This document shows, piece by piece, positions 1-6,565 of a stretch of DNA of 9,644 nucleotides. This stretch comes from JAAGZL01 sp050297535 (lineage in GTDB: Bacteria; Pseudomonadota; Gammaproteobacteria; Chromatiales; Chromatiaceae), in assembly GCA_050297535.1 (NCBI GenBank), contig JBNKSV010000062.1, positions 1-9,644 of the forward strand, written 5' to 3'. A program made the translations under genes and the position numbers. Under the pieces are notes generated by a model. That model had not been told where the DNA came from, did not search any database, and saw only the letters and a list, made by a program, of their open reading frames with translations. How positions within the stretch are numbered: position 1 is the first letter of the stretch; each line of letters begins with the position of its first letter.

Positions 1-227
1 ATGTTTTGCAGGTTGTCCTGTATCTGGGACGCCTTTGCCAGCTCCGGCTCCAGGAAGGAGTAGATCTGGCTGAGCTCGCCCCAGCGCACGGTCAGTTCGT
101 AGCTGTGCAGGGTCTTGTCCAGGGAGTCCTGCATATCCTTATTTTTAAACGCCTGTGGAAGTGACACACAGCCGGTAAACAGGAAGCTAATGGTTATTAC
201 CAGAAACACTCTTCTAACTATCAGCAT
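1..227 (-). CDS. Putative small lipoprotein, N-terminal part (runs off left edge)
   Basis: The minus-strand reading frame opens with ATG at 227 and stays open to the window edge, giving 75 complete codons with no stop. The protein begins MLIVRRVFLVITISFLFTGC. This is a short positively charged start, a hydrophobic stretch at about residues 7-18, and a lipobox-like FTGC with the lipidated cysteine at residue 20. The -3 residue is Phe rather than the usual Leu, so the lipobox is slightly atypical. Residue +2 is Val, not Asp, which favours outer-membrane sorting. The mature part (residues 41-72) is polar and probably helical, with SYELTVRWGELSQIYSFLEP as its most distinctive stretch. It resembles small conserved proteobacterial lipoproteins of unknown role, but I cannot name a family. 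A weak purine-rich ribosome site (ACGGAATAG) lies just upstream. The gene is divergent from the TraB-family gene at 378. Confidence 0.72.
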   Translation of the reverse strand, partial: MLIVRRVFLVITISFLFTGCVSLPQAFKNKDMQDSLDKTLHSYELTVRWGELSQIYSFLEPELAKASQIQDNLQN

Positions 228-324
228 GGTCTATTCCGTAGGTTGTTGAATGGTTCGGCCCCCATGTTAAGCGAGTATCGTTTCTTGATCTAGTGGCATT
301 TCCTGTCCGAATCGCTATCCATGC

Positions 325-333
325 TGGTATGAT
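325..333 (+). promoter_or_regulatory. Candidate extended -10 promoter for the TraB-family gene
   Basis: TGgTATGAT at 325-333 matches an extended -10 element (TGn followed by TATGAT, five of six to TATAAT). No good -35 is seen at 16-18 nt, as expected for extended -10 promoters. Transcription would start near 340, giving a leader of about 38 nt before the ATG at 378. This is read from consensus only. Confidence 0.35.
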
Positions 334-377
334 ACGTCACTTTGTATTTGTCACATGGGCCTTAGTGAGTAGTTTGT

Positions 378-1574
378 ATGGATCAGGAGCAAGTTGAGCC
401 GCAGGTAGAGTTACGGATCGGAGAGGGCAGGGTCACCCTGTTGGGCACCGCCCATGTCTCCCGTGCCAGTGCCGACAAGGTACGTGAGTTATTGCATACC
501 GGAGATTATGACGCGGTGGCGGTGGAGCTATGCCCCAGTAGATATAACTCCATCATCGACCCGGACGCCCTGGCCCGTATGGATTTGTTCAAGGTATTGA
601 AAGAGGGCAAGGGGGCCATGGTGACCGCCAGTCTGGCTTTGGGAGCCTACCAGCAACGTCTGGCGGAACAGTTCGAGATAGAGCCTGGCGCTGAACAGCG
701 CGAGGCGATTAAGTATGCGCAGGATAATCATACCCAGGTGCTTCTGATCGACCGGGAGATCGGCGTCACCCTAAAACGGGTCGCCAGCAACGTGCCCTGG
801 TGGCAGCGATTAAACCTGTTCGCCGGGTTGCTGCTCAGTATGTTATCCAAGGAAGAGGTGGATGAGGCCGAGGTGGAGCGTCTGAAAGAGGGCGACATAC
901 TGGAAACCACCTTCGCCGAGTTTGCGGAGGACCGGAAAGACCTTTATCTGCCGCTAATCGACGAGCGGGATCGCTATATGGCGGCCCGCCTGGTGGATGA
1001 AATACAGCAGAACGGCCATGAGAACATCCTGGCGGTGATCGGCGCCGGCCATATGCGTGGGATTAAAAGATATCTGGAAGAAGGTGTTGCCGAGCCGAAA
1101 CGGATGGTGGCGGAGCTTGACGCCATACCTGAACCCAGGAAATGGCTCAAGCTTATCCCCTGGGTCATTGTTGGACTGATCCTGTTTGGTTTTGGCGTCG
1201 GTTTCTCGCGCAGTCCGGAGCTGGGATGGGGACTGGTTGCCGACTGGATCATCATTAATGGCGCCCTCGCGGCGCTTGGGTCCTTGATAGCTGGCGGACA
1301 CCCACTTACCACTATCACCGCCTTTGTGGCAGCACCCATAACGTCCCTCAATCCTACGGTGGGGGCAGGCATGGTGACGGCGGCGGTGGAAATATATTTG
1401 CGCAAACCGAGGGTGGGGGACTTCAGCGCCTTGAAGCACGACACCACCCATCTGAAAGGATGGTGGCGCAATCGGGTGTCACGGACCTTGATGGTGTTTT
1501 TGTTCAGCACCTTCGGTTCAGCCGTCGGTACCTATGTGGCGGGGTTTAAGATCTTCGGGAAGTTGGCGGGGTGA
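378..1574 (+). CDS. TraB/PrgY-family protein with membrane C-terminus
   Basis: This 398-residue protein has the family's N-terminal signature GTAHVS (residues 23-28), followed by VELCPSRY (49-56) and a second conserved glycine-histidine motif, GAGH (222-225). These conserved His and Glu residues are the ones proposed as metal-binding or catalytic in the TraB/Tiki/GumN superfamily. The N-terminal ~255 residues look soluble. Residues about 259-276, 288-306, 311-340 and 369-389 are hydrophobic and probably form a membrane domain, as in the bacterial 'pheromone shutdown-related' TraB proteins. PrgY of Enterococcus restrains pheromone activity and animal Tiki proteins are proteases. The role of the gammaproteobacterial members is unknown to me, so membrane protease is only a possibility. 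The start is supported by an in-frame TGA at 366-368 and no better ATG nearby; the ribosome site is weak. The gene is 94 nt upstream of murU on the same strand, and cotranscription is uncertain. Confidence 0.88.
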   Translation: MDQEQVEPQVELRIGEGRVTLLGTAHVSRASADKVRELLHTGDYDAVAVELCPSRYNSIIDPDALARMDLFKVLKEGKGAMVTASLALGAYQQRLAEQFEIEPGAEQREAIKYAQDNHTQVLLIDREIGVTLKRVASNVPWWQRLNLFAGLLLSMLSKEEVDEAEVERLKEGDILETTFAEFAEDRKDLYLPLIDERDRYMAARLVDEIQQNGHENILAVIGAGHMRGIKRYLEEGVAEPKRMVAELDAIPEPRKWLKLIPWVIVGLILFGFGVGFSRSPELGWGLVADWIIINGALAALGSLIAGGHPLTTITAFVAAPITSLNPTVGAGMVTAAVEIYLRKPRVGDFSALKHDTTHLKGWWRNRVSRTLMVFLFSTFGSAVGTYVAGFKIFGKLAG

Positions 1575-1593
1575 GTAATGACCATTTACACAT

Positions 1594-1614
1594 ATAACAT
1601 CCCCAAGATGTTAT
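1594..1614. repeat. Perfect inverted repeat upstream of murU
   Basis: ATAACATC (1594-1601) and GATGTTAT (1607-1614) are exact inverted copies of 8 bp around a 5-nt spacer. No T-run follows, so this is not a normal intrinsic terminator for the preceding gene. The right arm overlaps the position of a -35 box for a possible TATTAT -10 at 1631-1636, so an operator role for murU is plausible but unproven. Confidence 0.55.
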
Positions 1615-1668
1615 GCCTATGGAACTGGTTTATTATCTGATCCCAACCATTCACCCCGAGGAGCATAG

Positions 1669-2370
1669 ATGAGCACCAACCTACGACCAGTACGCGCAAT
1701 GATCTTGGCGGCAGGTCGTGGTGAACGTATGCGCCCGCTTACCGACAGTGTCCCCAAATCCATGCTGAAGGTGGGCGGCAAGCCCCTGATCCAGTATCAC
1801 GTCGAGGCCCTGGCCCGCGCCGGTTTCAAAGATCTGGTGATAAACCATGCCCATCTCGGGGAGCAGATTACGGCCCATCTTGGGGATGGCAGTGACTATG
1901 GCCTGAACATTACCTACTCCCCCGAGACCGGACGCGCCCTTGAGACCGGGGGCGGTATCTTGAATGCCATGCCCCTGCTCGGGGATGGATCTTTTCTGGT
2001 GGTGAACGCGGATGTATGGACCGATCTGGATTTTTCCACTATTGAGCTAGGGCGTAATAAGTTGGCCCATTTGGTGCTGGTACCTAATCCGCCGCAGCAT
2101 AAGAATGGTGATTTTGCCCTGCAAGACGGCCTGGTTACGGATGGGGAAGAGGGGCGTTTCACCTTCAGCGGTATCGGCGTCTACCACCCAGATCTGTTTA
2201 TAGGCTGCAGTCCGGGGCCATTTCCCCTGGCGCCACTCCTATATAAACATGCGGAACAGGGTCTGGTTGGCGGGCAGCTGTATGAGGGCCGCTGGCTGGA
2301 TGTGGGTACGCCGCAACGACTCAAGGCCCTGGATGTGGCCCTGTGTGGAGGGCTATCGGAACGGCTCTGA
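1669..2370 (+). CDS. murU: N-acetylmuramate-1-phosphate uridylyltransferase (MurU-type)
   Basis: This 233-residue sugar-1-phosphate nucleotidyltransferase closely resembles Pseudomonas MurU as I recall it. That enzyme joins UTP and MurNAc-alpha-1-phosphate to give UDP-MurNAc and pyrophosphate. It is the last step of the cytoplasmic cell-wall recycling route that bypasses de novo synthesis by MurA and MurB. Visible motifs are the nucleotide-binding loop LAAGRGERMRPLT (residues 13-25), the conserved lysine in PKSM (K30), INHAHLG (58-64), LETGGGI (91-97), NADVW (113-117, with the metal-binding Asp115), FSGIGVYHP (166-174) and WLDVGTPQRL (209-218, with the second metal Asp211). A strong ribosome site, GAGGAG, ends 5 nt before the ATG at 1669. 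The usual partner kinase gene amgK is not adjacent. A related NTP-transferase such as glucose- or mannose-1-phosphate guanylyl/uridylyltransferase is the alternative, but the compact length and the LETGGGI and NADVW motifs favour MurU. Confidence 0.85.
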   Translation: MSTNLRPVRAMILAAGRGERMRPLTDSVPKSMLKVGGKPLIQYHVEALARAGFKDLVINHAHLGEQITAHLGDGSDYGLNITYSPETGRALETGGGILNAMPLLGDGSFLVVNADVWTDLDFSTIELGRNKLAHLVLVPNPPQHKNGDFALQDGLVTDGEEGRFTFSGIGVYHPDLFIGCSPGPFPLAPLLYKHAEQGLVGGQLYEGRWLDVGTPQRLKALDVALCGGLSERL

Positions 2371-2453
2371 ACCTGCCCCGAGGCATGAATTGGGCGCAGA
2401 AACACCATTCTTTGCTTAATTTATCGCGATGGAGTTTTTTTCACCTGCCACCC

Positions 2454-2481
2454 TTGAATACCGGAAGTTTGCCTATATCAT
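2454..2481 (+). promoter_or_regulatory. groESL promoter (sigma70-type, with sigma32-like overlap)
   Basis: TTGAAT (2454-2459) is separated by 16 nt from TATCAT (2476-2481), a good sigma70 fit. Transcription would start near 2488, inside the CIRCE operator. The same stretch can also be read as a heat-shock promoter: CTTGAA at 2453-2458, then 12 nt, then GCCTATAT at 2471-2478, which matches six of eight positions of the sigma32 CCCCATNT -10. Which sigma factor is used cannot be decided by eye. Confidence 0.6.
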
Positions 2482-2507
2482 TAGCACTCACCAGGGGAGA
2501 GTGCTAA
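2481..2507. promoter_or_regulatory. CIRCE operator (HrcA binding site)
   Basis: TTAGCACTC at 2481-2489, a 9-nt spacer and GAGTGCTAA at 2499-2507 match the CIRCE consensus with no mismatch. CIRCE is bound by the repressor HrcA, which is released on heat shock as GroEL is titrated by unfolded proteins. It overlaps the expected transcription start of groES. As part of the mRNA leader it can also form a hairpin. The hrcA gene itself is not in this window. Confidence 0.96.
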
Positions 2508-2566
2508 AAAATGTGCTATCCCGGCTTTTAACTATCAATAAACATACTTTAAGGAGAATTCAGTAG

Positions 2567-2857
2567 ATGAACATTCGTCCGCTGCACGATCGTGTAATTG
2601 TACGCCGTCAGGAAGAGGAGACTACTACTGCGGGTGGTATCGTGCTTCCTGGTTCCGCAACCGAGAAGCCTGTGCAGGGTGAGGTCCTGGCCGTTGGCAA
2701 GGGCAAGATCCTGGAAAATGGCGATGTGCGCCCGATGGATCTCAAGGTTGGAGACAAGGTTCTGTTCGGTAAATATTCCGGCACCGAGGTAAAGGTAAAC
2801 GGTGAAGAGCTTCTGGTGATGCGGGAAGAAGACATCATGGGTGTGATCGAGGGCTGA
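2567..2857 (+). CDS. groES: Co-chaperonin GroES
   Basis: This 96-residue protein is the normal length for GroES. It forms the seven-subunit lid that caps GroEL and encloses folding substrate in the cytoplasm. The N-terminus MNIRPLHDRVIVRR is typical. Residues 16-28 form the mobile loop, with the hydrophobic IVL (25-27) that docks on the GroEL apical domain. GDKVLFGKYSG (62-72) and the C-terminal MREEDIMGVIEG are also standard. The start is fixed by AAGGAG at 2551-2556, 10 nt upstream. It is the first gene of the groES-groEL operon, under the CIRCE-bearing promoter; groEL follows after 99 nt. Nothing in the protein looks unusual. Confidence 0.98.
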   Translation: MNIRPLHDRVIVRRQEEETTTAGGIVLPGSATEKPVQGEVLAVGKGKILENGDVRPMDLKVGDKVLFGKYSGTEVKVNGEELLVMREEDIMGVIEG

Positions 2858-2894
2858 TCGAAAGTTCAGCATTCGATCCAAGAGGCAAAGCCTC
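2856..2894 (+). repeat. Two hairpins in the groES-groEL spacer
   Basis: GATCGAA (2856-2862) and TTCGATC (2872-2878) form a perfect 7-bp stem with a 9-nt loop that overlaps the groES stop codon. GAGGC (2882-2886) and GCCTC (2890-2894) form a second, small 5-bp stem with a 3-nt loop just after it. No T-run follows either, so they should not terminate transcription. They may be sites of mRNA processing or stabilisation. Confidence 0.5.
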
Positions 2895-2956
2895 CGCCGG
2901 ATAGAGTGCCGGTGTAAACCAATCAACAAACACAGAATTATTTAAGGAATATCGCA

Positions 2957-4603
2957 ATGACAGCAAAAGATGTGAAATTTTCTGAAAGCGCCCGCTCCAG
3001 AATGATGGCGGGCGTAAACGTCCTGGCCGATGCCGTAAAGGTTACCTTGGGTCCCAAGGGCCGCAACGTGGTGTTGGAGAAGAGTTTTGGCGCCCCTACC
3101 GTGACCAAAGACGGTGTGTCCGTGGCCAAAGAGATTGAGCTGAAAGACAAGTTCGAAAACATGGGCGCCCAGATGGTGAAAGAGGTGGCATCCCACACCT
3201 CCGATATAGCTGGCGATGGCACCACCACTGCTACCGTGCTGGCCCAGGCAATGGTACGTGAGGGTCTGAAGGCGGTGGCCGCTGGCATGAACCCGATGGA
3301 TCTGAAGCGTGGTATCGACAAGGCTGTGGAAGCGGCCGTTGGCGAACTGAAGTCCATGTCACGTCCCTGCTCCAACGACAAGGAGATCGCCCAGGTAGGC
3401 ACCATCTCCGCCAACAGTGACTCGAACATCGGCAACATCATCGCCGAGGCCATGCAGAAGGTGGGTAAAGAGGGTGTTATCACCGTGGAAGAGGGTTCCG
3501 GTCTGGACAACGAACTGGACGTGGTTGAAGGCATGCAGTTTGATCGTGGTTACCTGTCTCCATACTTCGCCACCAACCAACAGAATATGAGTGCCGAGTT
3601 GGATGAGCCGTTCATCCTGCTGCACGATAAGAAGATCTCCAACATCCGCGATATGCTGCCGGTGCTGGAGGCCGTGGCCAAGTCCGGAAGATCCCTGCTG
3701 ATCATTGCCGAAGATGTGGATGGCGAGGCCCTGGCCACCCTGGTGGTCAACACCATCCGCGGCATCGTTAAGGTCTGTGCCGTTAAGGCCCCTGGTTTTG
3801 GTGACCGTCGCAAGGCCATGCTGCAGGACATCGCCATCCTGACCGGCGCGACCGTGATCTCTGAAGAGGTCGGTCTGTCTCTGGATAAGGCCGGGCTGGA
3901 AGAGCTGGGTACCGCCAAGAAGATCCAGGTAACCAAGGATGAGACCACCATCATCGACGGTGCTGGCTCCGAGAAGGACATCAAAGATCGAGTCGAGCAG
4001 ATTCGTGCCCAGATCGAAGAGACCTCTTCTGACTATGATCGTGAGAAGCTGCAGGAGCGCGTAGCCAAGCTGGCCGGTGGTGTGGCCGTGATCAAAGTTG
4101 GTGCTGCTACCGAAGTCGAGATGAAAGAGAAGAAGGCCCGCGTGGAAGACGCCCTGCATGCTACCCGCGCTGCGGTGGAAGAGGGTGTGGTCCCTGGCGG
4201 TGGTGTGGCTCTGATTCGCGCCCTGGCCACCCTAAAGCAGCTCAAGGGTGACAACCACGATCAGAACGTCGGTATCGAACTGGCCTGCCGCGCCATGCAG
4301 GAGCCGTTGCGTCAGATCGTTGCCAATGCCGGTGAAGAGGCCTCGGTTGTGGTCAACAAGGTGGAAGAGGGTAGTGGTAATTTCGGTTACAACGCCGGTT
4401 CCGGTGAGTATGGCGACATGATCGAGATGGGCATCCTGGATCCTACCAAGGTGACCCGTACCGCATTGCAGAATGCCGCCTCTGTCTCCGGTCTGATGAT
4501 CACCACCGAGTGCATGGTGGCCGAGGCCCCAAGTGATGACAAGGGTCCAGCCATGCCAGATATGGGTGGTATGGGCGGAATGGGTGGTATGGGCATGATG
4601 TAA
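2957..4603 (+). CDS. groEL: Chaperonin GroEL
   Basis: This 548-residue protein has the same length as E. coli GroEL and matches it along its whole length. It forms the double-ring ATP-driven folding chamber in the cytoplasm that works with GroES. The N-terminal equatorial domain has VTLGPKGRN (29-37), TKDGVSVA (50-57, Asp52) and the nucleotide loop GDGTTT (86-91, Asp87). The apical substrate-binding domain follows, with DRGYLSPYF and APGFGDRRKAML. VEDALHATRAAVEEG holds the catalytic Asp equivalent to D398. The C-terminus ends in the usual GGM-rich tail. AAGGAA at 2944-2949 lies 7 nt before the ATG. It is cotranscribed with groES and ends at an intrinsic terminator at 4682-4711. The tail repeats are a normal family feature, not a separate repeat. 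Confidence 0.99.
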   Translation: MTAKDVKFSESARSRMMAGVNVLADAVKVTLGPKGRNVVLEKSFGAPTVTKDGVSVAKEIELKDKFENMGAQMVKEVASHTSDIAGDGTTTATVLAQAMVREGLKAVAAGMNPMDLKRGIDKAVEAAVGELKSMSRPCSNDKEIAQVGTISANSDSNIGNIIAEAMQKVGKEGVITVEEGSGLDNELDVVEGMQFDRGYLSPYFATNQQNMSAELDEPFILLHDKKISNIRDMLPVLEAVAKSGRSLLIIAEDVDGEALATLVVNTIRGIVKVCAVKAPGFGDRRKAMLQDIAILTGATVISEEVGLSLDKAGLEELGTAKKIQVTKDETTIIDGAGSEKDIKDRVEQIRAQIEETSSDYDREKLQERVAKLAGGVAVIKVGAATEVEMKEKKARVEDALHATRAAVEEGVVPGGGVALIRALATLKQLKGDNHDQNVGIELACRAMQEPLRQIVANAGEEASVVVNKVEEGSGNFGYNAGSGEYGDMIEMGILDPTKVTRTALQNAASVSGLMITTECMVAEAPSDDKGPAMPDMGGMGGMGGMGMM

Positions 4604-4616
4604 AGGGATTTACAAA

Positions 4617-4642
4617 TACTGCGAGCGCATGGATGCGCAGTA
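4617..4642 (+). repeat. Inverted repeat in groEL 3' untranslated region
   Basis: TACTGCG (4617-4623) and CGCAGTA (4636-4642) are exact inverted copies around a 12-nt loop, starting 13 nt after the groEL stop. The loop itself contains a competing GCGCAT/ATGCGC dyad. No U-run follows. It might stabilise the mRNA 3' end, but could be chance. Confidence 0.35.
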
Positions 4643-4681
4643 GCAGTAGATGTAAACGTCCGCTGTCCATTTCAGCAAGAC

Positions 4682-4711
4682 AAAAGCCCCGCAGAGATGC
4701 GGGGCTTTTTT
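4682..4711 (+). terminator. Intrinsic terminator of the groESL operon
   Basis: GCCCCGC (4686-4692), a 6-nt loop and GCGGGGC (4699-4705) form a perfect 7-bp GC stem followed by six Ts (4706-4711). AAAA on the left (4682-4685) can extend the stem with the T-run. On the opposite strand the hairpin is followed by four Ts, so it may also stop transcripts of the convergent diguanylate cyclase gene ending at 4775. Confidence 0.95.
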
Positions 4712-4774
4712 GTGGATGGTTGCTACGATTTGCGTGTAAACACGGAAGGAAAGGCCGGTGTTGCCATAAGACGT

Positions 4775-6331
4775 TTAACTTTCAGCATTACAGACCTTGT
4801 TTCTCCCGCCCTGTTTGGCTTGATACATGGCTCGGTCGGCGGCCTCTAACAGCTCTTCTATATTGGATCCATGCTCCGGGTAGGACGCCACTCCTACGCT
4901 GATGGTTATGCCTACCTGATACGATTCCCCTACTAGCATGCGCTTGGATTCCACCAGTCGCCGTAAACGTTCGGCCATCTCCATGGCAAGATTGTTTTGC
5001 ATCTCCGGCAGCACCACCGCCAGCTCTTCGCCTCCGTAACGCGCCACATAATCCATGGTGCGAATACTGGATTCCAGTAGTTTTCCAAGTTGGCGCAAAA
5101 CTTCATCCCCAACATGATGGCCAAAGCAATCATTTACCTCTTTAAAATGGTCTACATCAATCCACAGCAACGATAGGGGGCGCTCATAACGGCGCGCACG
5201 CATTAGCTCTTCCCTGAACTGTTGTTCCAGTTCCCTGCGATTGTAGAGTCCGGTCAGAGGATCTCTGGTGGCTAGGTGCGACAGTTCGGTTTCCATGGCC
5301 TTGCGTTGGGTAATGTCGATAATAATACCTTCCAGATACTGTTGCTCATCTACCAATACCCCCTGGCCCTGTTCCCATACCCAGGCCTCTCTACCATCCT
5401 TGCGACAGATTCGGTATTCAACAGCAAAGCGGAGATTTTCTGCAAGCGCTTGCTGTATTTCATTCATCACCAGCATTCGGTCTTTGGCGTGGACTATAGA
5501 TGCGTAAGCAATCTCATGGTTATCCAGCAGGGCATCAGGGGTGTATCCGGTCAGCTGCTGGCAGCCGTTCGATACGAATTTCATGGTCCAGAAATCATCG
5601 TTCAGACAACGGTATGCCATGCCTGGCAGGTTTGACATCAGGGTGGCGAGTTGGCGTTCCCGTTCCACCAGGGTCTGCTCAGCCTGTTTGCGTGCGGTTA
5701 TATCCTGTCCTATGGCGATAGAGCCAGCCGTCTGCTTGCTTTCATCAAAAAAACGGCGGGAATTCCAGGAGATGATCTTTATCTTTCCACCTTTTGTGCG
5801 GATACGTGTTTCGAAGTCCTCAACTTCGCTGCCGTGATCCAATATCTCCATGGCGGTTTGTGTCACCTCGGCCCGATAGTCCGGATCAGGATAGAGCAAC
5901 TCCCAAATACTGGAATTACCCAATACCTCTTCCCGGGTATAGCCGCTGATCTGTTCGGCCGCCTTGTTCCATACAGTTACTTTCGCCTCTGGGTCCAGTA
6001 CATTGATCCAGGTGGAGGCGTTATCTATGACGCTCTCCTGAAACTGACTAAGCGTACTTAACTTGGAGCTTTGCTCCGCTATGCGACGTAACTGCCGATT
6101 GTAGTCACGGGTGTAGCGTAGAATCCCTGCCAGTAACATGGCACTAGTCGCGATGACGAAGCCCCAACCCTTGTATGTCTGGAAGCGGGTAATATCTTCC
6201 GGGGTATGCAGCCACTGCTCCAGCAACGTATCAGAAAGGGTGATCCATAGCGCGGCAATCACGGCATAACCGACAACGATTGGCCAGATGTTGCTGATTT
6301 GTCGTTGGATGTGGCGTAATTTCCCGGGCAT
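4775..6331 (-). CDS. Membrane-anchored PAS-PAS-GGDEF diguanylate cyclase
   Basis: This 518-residue protein should make cyclic di-GMP from two GTP at the inner membrane. Two hydrophobic segments (about 14-34 and 56-71) flank a periplasmic loop of some 20 residues. A short helical linker follows, then two PAS sensor domains (about 98-220, ending SIAIGQDITARKQAE, and about 226-347, ending IIIDITQRKAMETEL). The GGDEF domain runs from about 350 to 515. It has DPLTGLYNRR (357-366), DVDHFKEVND (392-401), the signature GGEEL (433-437) and ISVGVASYP (477-485). The signature has Leu in place of the usual Phe; the two acidic residues needed for catalysis are kept. RTMD (424-427), five residues before the signature, fits the product-inhibition I-site. 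There is no EAL domain, so synthesis only is expected. The sensed signal is unknown. The minus-strand start is supported by AAGGAC about 11 nt upstream. It is convergent with groEL and divergent from glnE. Confidence 0.93.
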   Translation of the reverse strand: MPGKLRHIQRQISNIWPIVVGYAVIAALWITLSDTLLEQWLHTPEDITRFQTYKGWGFVIATSAMLLAGILRYTRDYNRQLRRIAEQSSKLSTLSQFQESVIDNASTWINVLDPEAKVTVWNKAAEQISGYTREEVLGNSSIWELLYPDPDYRAEVTQTAMEILDHGSEVEDFETRIRTKGGKIKIISWNSRRFFDESKQTAGSIAIGQDITARKQAEQTLVERERQLATLMSNLPGMAYRCLNDDFWTMKFVSNGCQQLTGYTPDALLDNHEIAYASIVHAKDRMLVMNEIQQALAENLRFAVEYRICRKDGREAWVWEQGQGVLVDEQQYLEGIIIDITQRKAMETELSHLATRDPLTGLYNRRELEQQFREELMRARRYERPLSLLWIDVDHFKEVNDCFGHHVGDEVLRQLGKLLESSIRTMDYVARYGGEELAVVLPEMQNNLAMEMAERLRRLVESKRMLVGESYQVGITISVGVASYPEHGSNIEELLEAADRAMYQAKQGGRNKVCNAES

Positions 6332-6474
6332 GGTGTTTCTGCGTCCTTAGCCAGCGATATGTGGTTGTGCAAAAAGACGATTATCCAGCATAGCGGCAGC
6401 TTACTGCATAACTTGTCTTTTATGTTAACTGTCCCTAATTGTTTTGCGGAGATATGTTTGGTGTTAACGAAGTT

Positions 6475-6559
6475 AAATTAAAAGACCCGCGTAGGCCTCG
6501 TGCTAACTGCTCCACGGGGTCGCGGGTCCTTTGCGGATGATGTTCTTTTTTCACCCTTC
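6475..6559 (-). ncRNA. Candidate terminated small RNA or attenuated leader
   Basis: On the minus strand a promoter-like pair (6566-6594) is followed, about 30 nt after the predicted start, by a strong two-part hairpin and then TTTTAATTT. Such a transcript would be about 85 nt. The unit has the same orientation as the diguanylate cyclase gene at 6331, so it could be a free small RNA or the terminated form of that gene's leader. I do not recognise an Rfam family, and it does not look like a c-di-GMP riboswitch. This is inferred from sequence alone. Confidence 0.3.
6481..6532 (-). terminator. Long hairpin with minus-strand U-tract
   Basis: GACCCGCG (6484-6491) pairs with CGCGGGTC (6521-6528). 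Inside, CCTCGTG (6496-6502) pairs with CACGGGG (6513-6519) with one G-T wobble, leaving a 10-nt apical loop and a small asymmetric internal loop. AAA (6481-6483) and TTT (6530-6532) can extend the base across one bulged C. Read on the minus strand the stem is followed by TTTTAATTT, a usable intrinsic terminator. On the plus strand it is followed by CTTTGCGG, a poor one. Confidence 0.55.
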
Positions 6560-6565
6560 AAACTC

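Noticed and set aside
954..1510. Two long antisense frames opposite the TraB-family gene
   Set aside because: They overlap each other and a well-supported gene, with no recognisable protein features; shadows.
2423..2441. ATCGCGAT palindrome followed by seven Ts after murU, as a terminator
   Set aside because: The palindrome has no room for a loop and is separated from the T-run by GGAG, so it does not form a standard intrinsic terminator.
3359..4159. Long antisense open frame of 266 codons opposite groEL
   Set aside because: It is a codon-bias shadow of groEL, low in complexity and with no recognisable domain.
4555..4600. GGTATGGGC-like tandem DNA repeats at the end of groEL
   Set aside because: They encode the GGM tail normal for GroEL.
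4633..4902. Plus-strand open frame of 89 codons after groEL
   Set aside because: It crosses the groESL terminator and the end of the convergent cyclase gene, has no ribosome site and shows no recognisable protein.
6481..6532. tRNA-like or c-di-GMP riboswitch reading of the hairpin
   Set aside because: No T-arm or CCA-compatible acceptor is present, and the conserved c-di-GMP-I core is not seen.
6425..6551. Minus-strand GTG-started frame of about 40 codons through the hairpin
   Set aside because: The GTG overlaps any possible ribosome site and the frame reads straight through the predicted terminator; likely chance.
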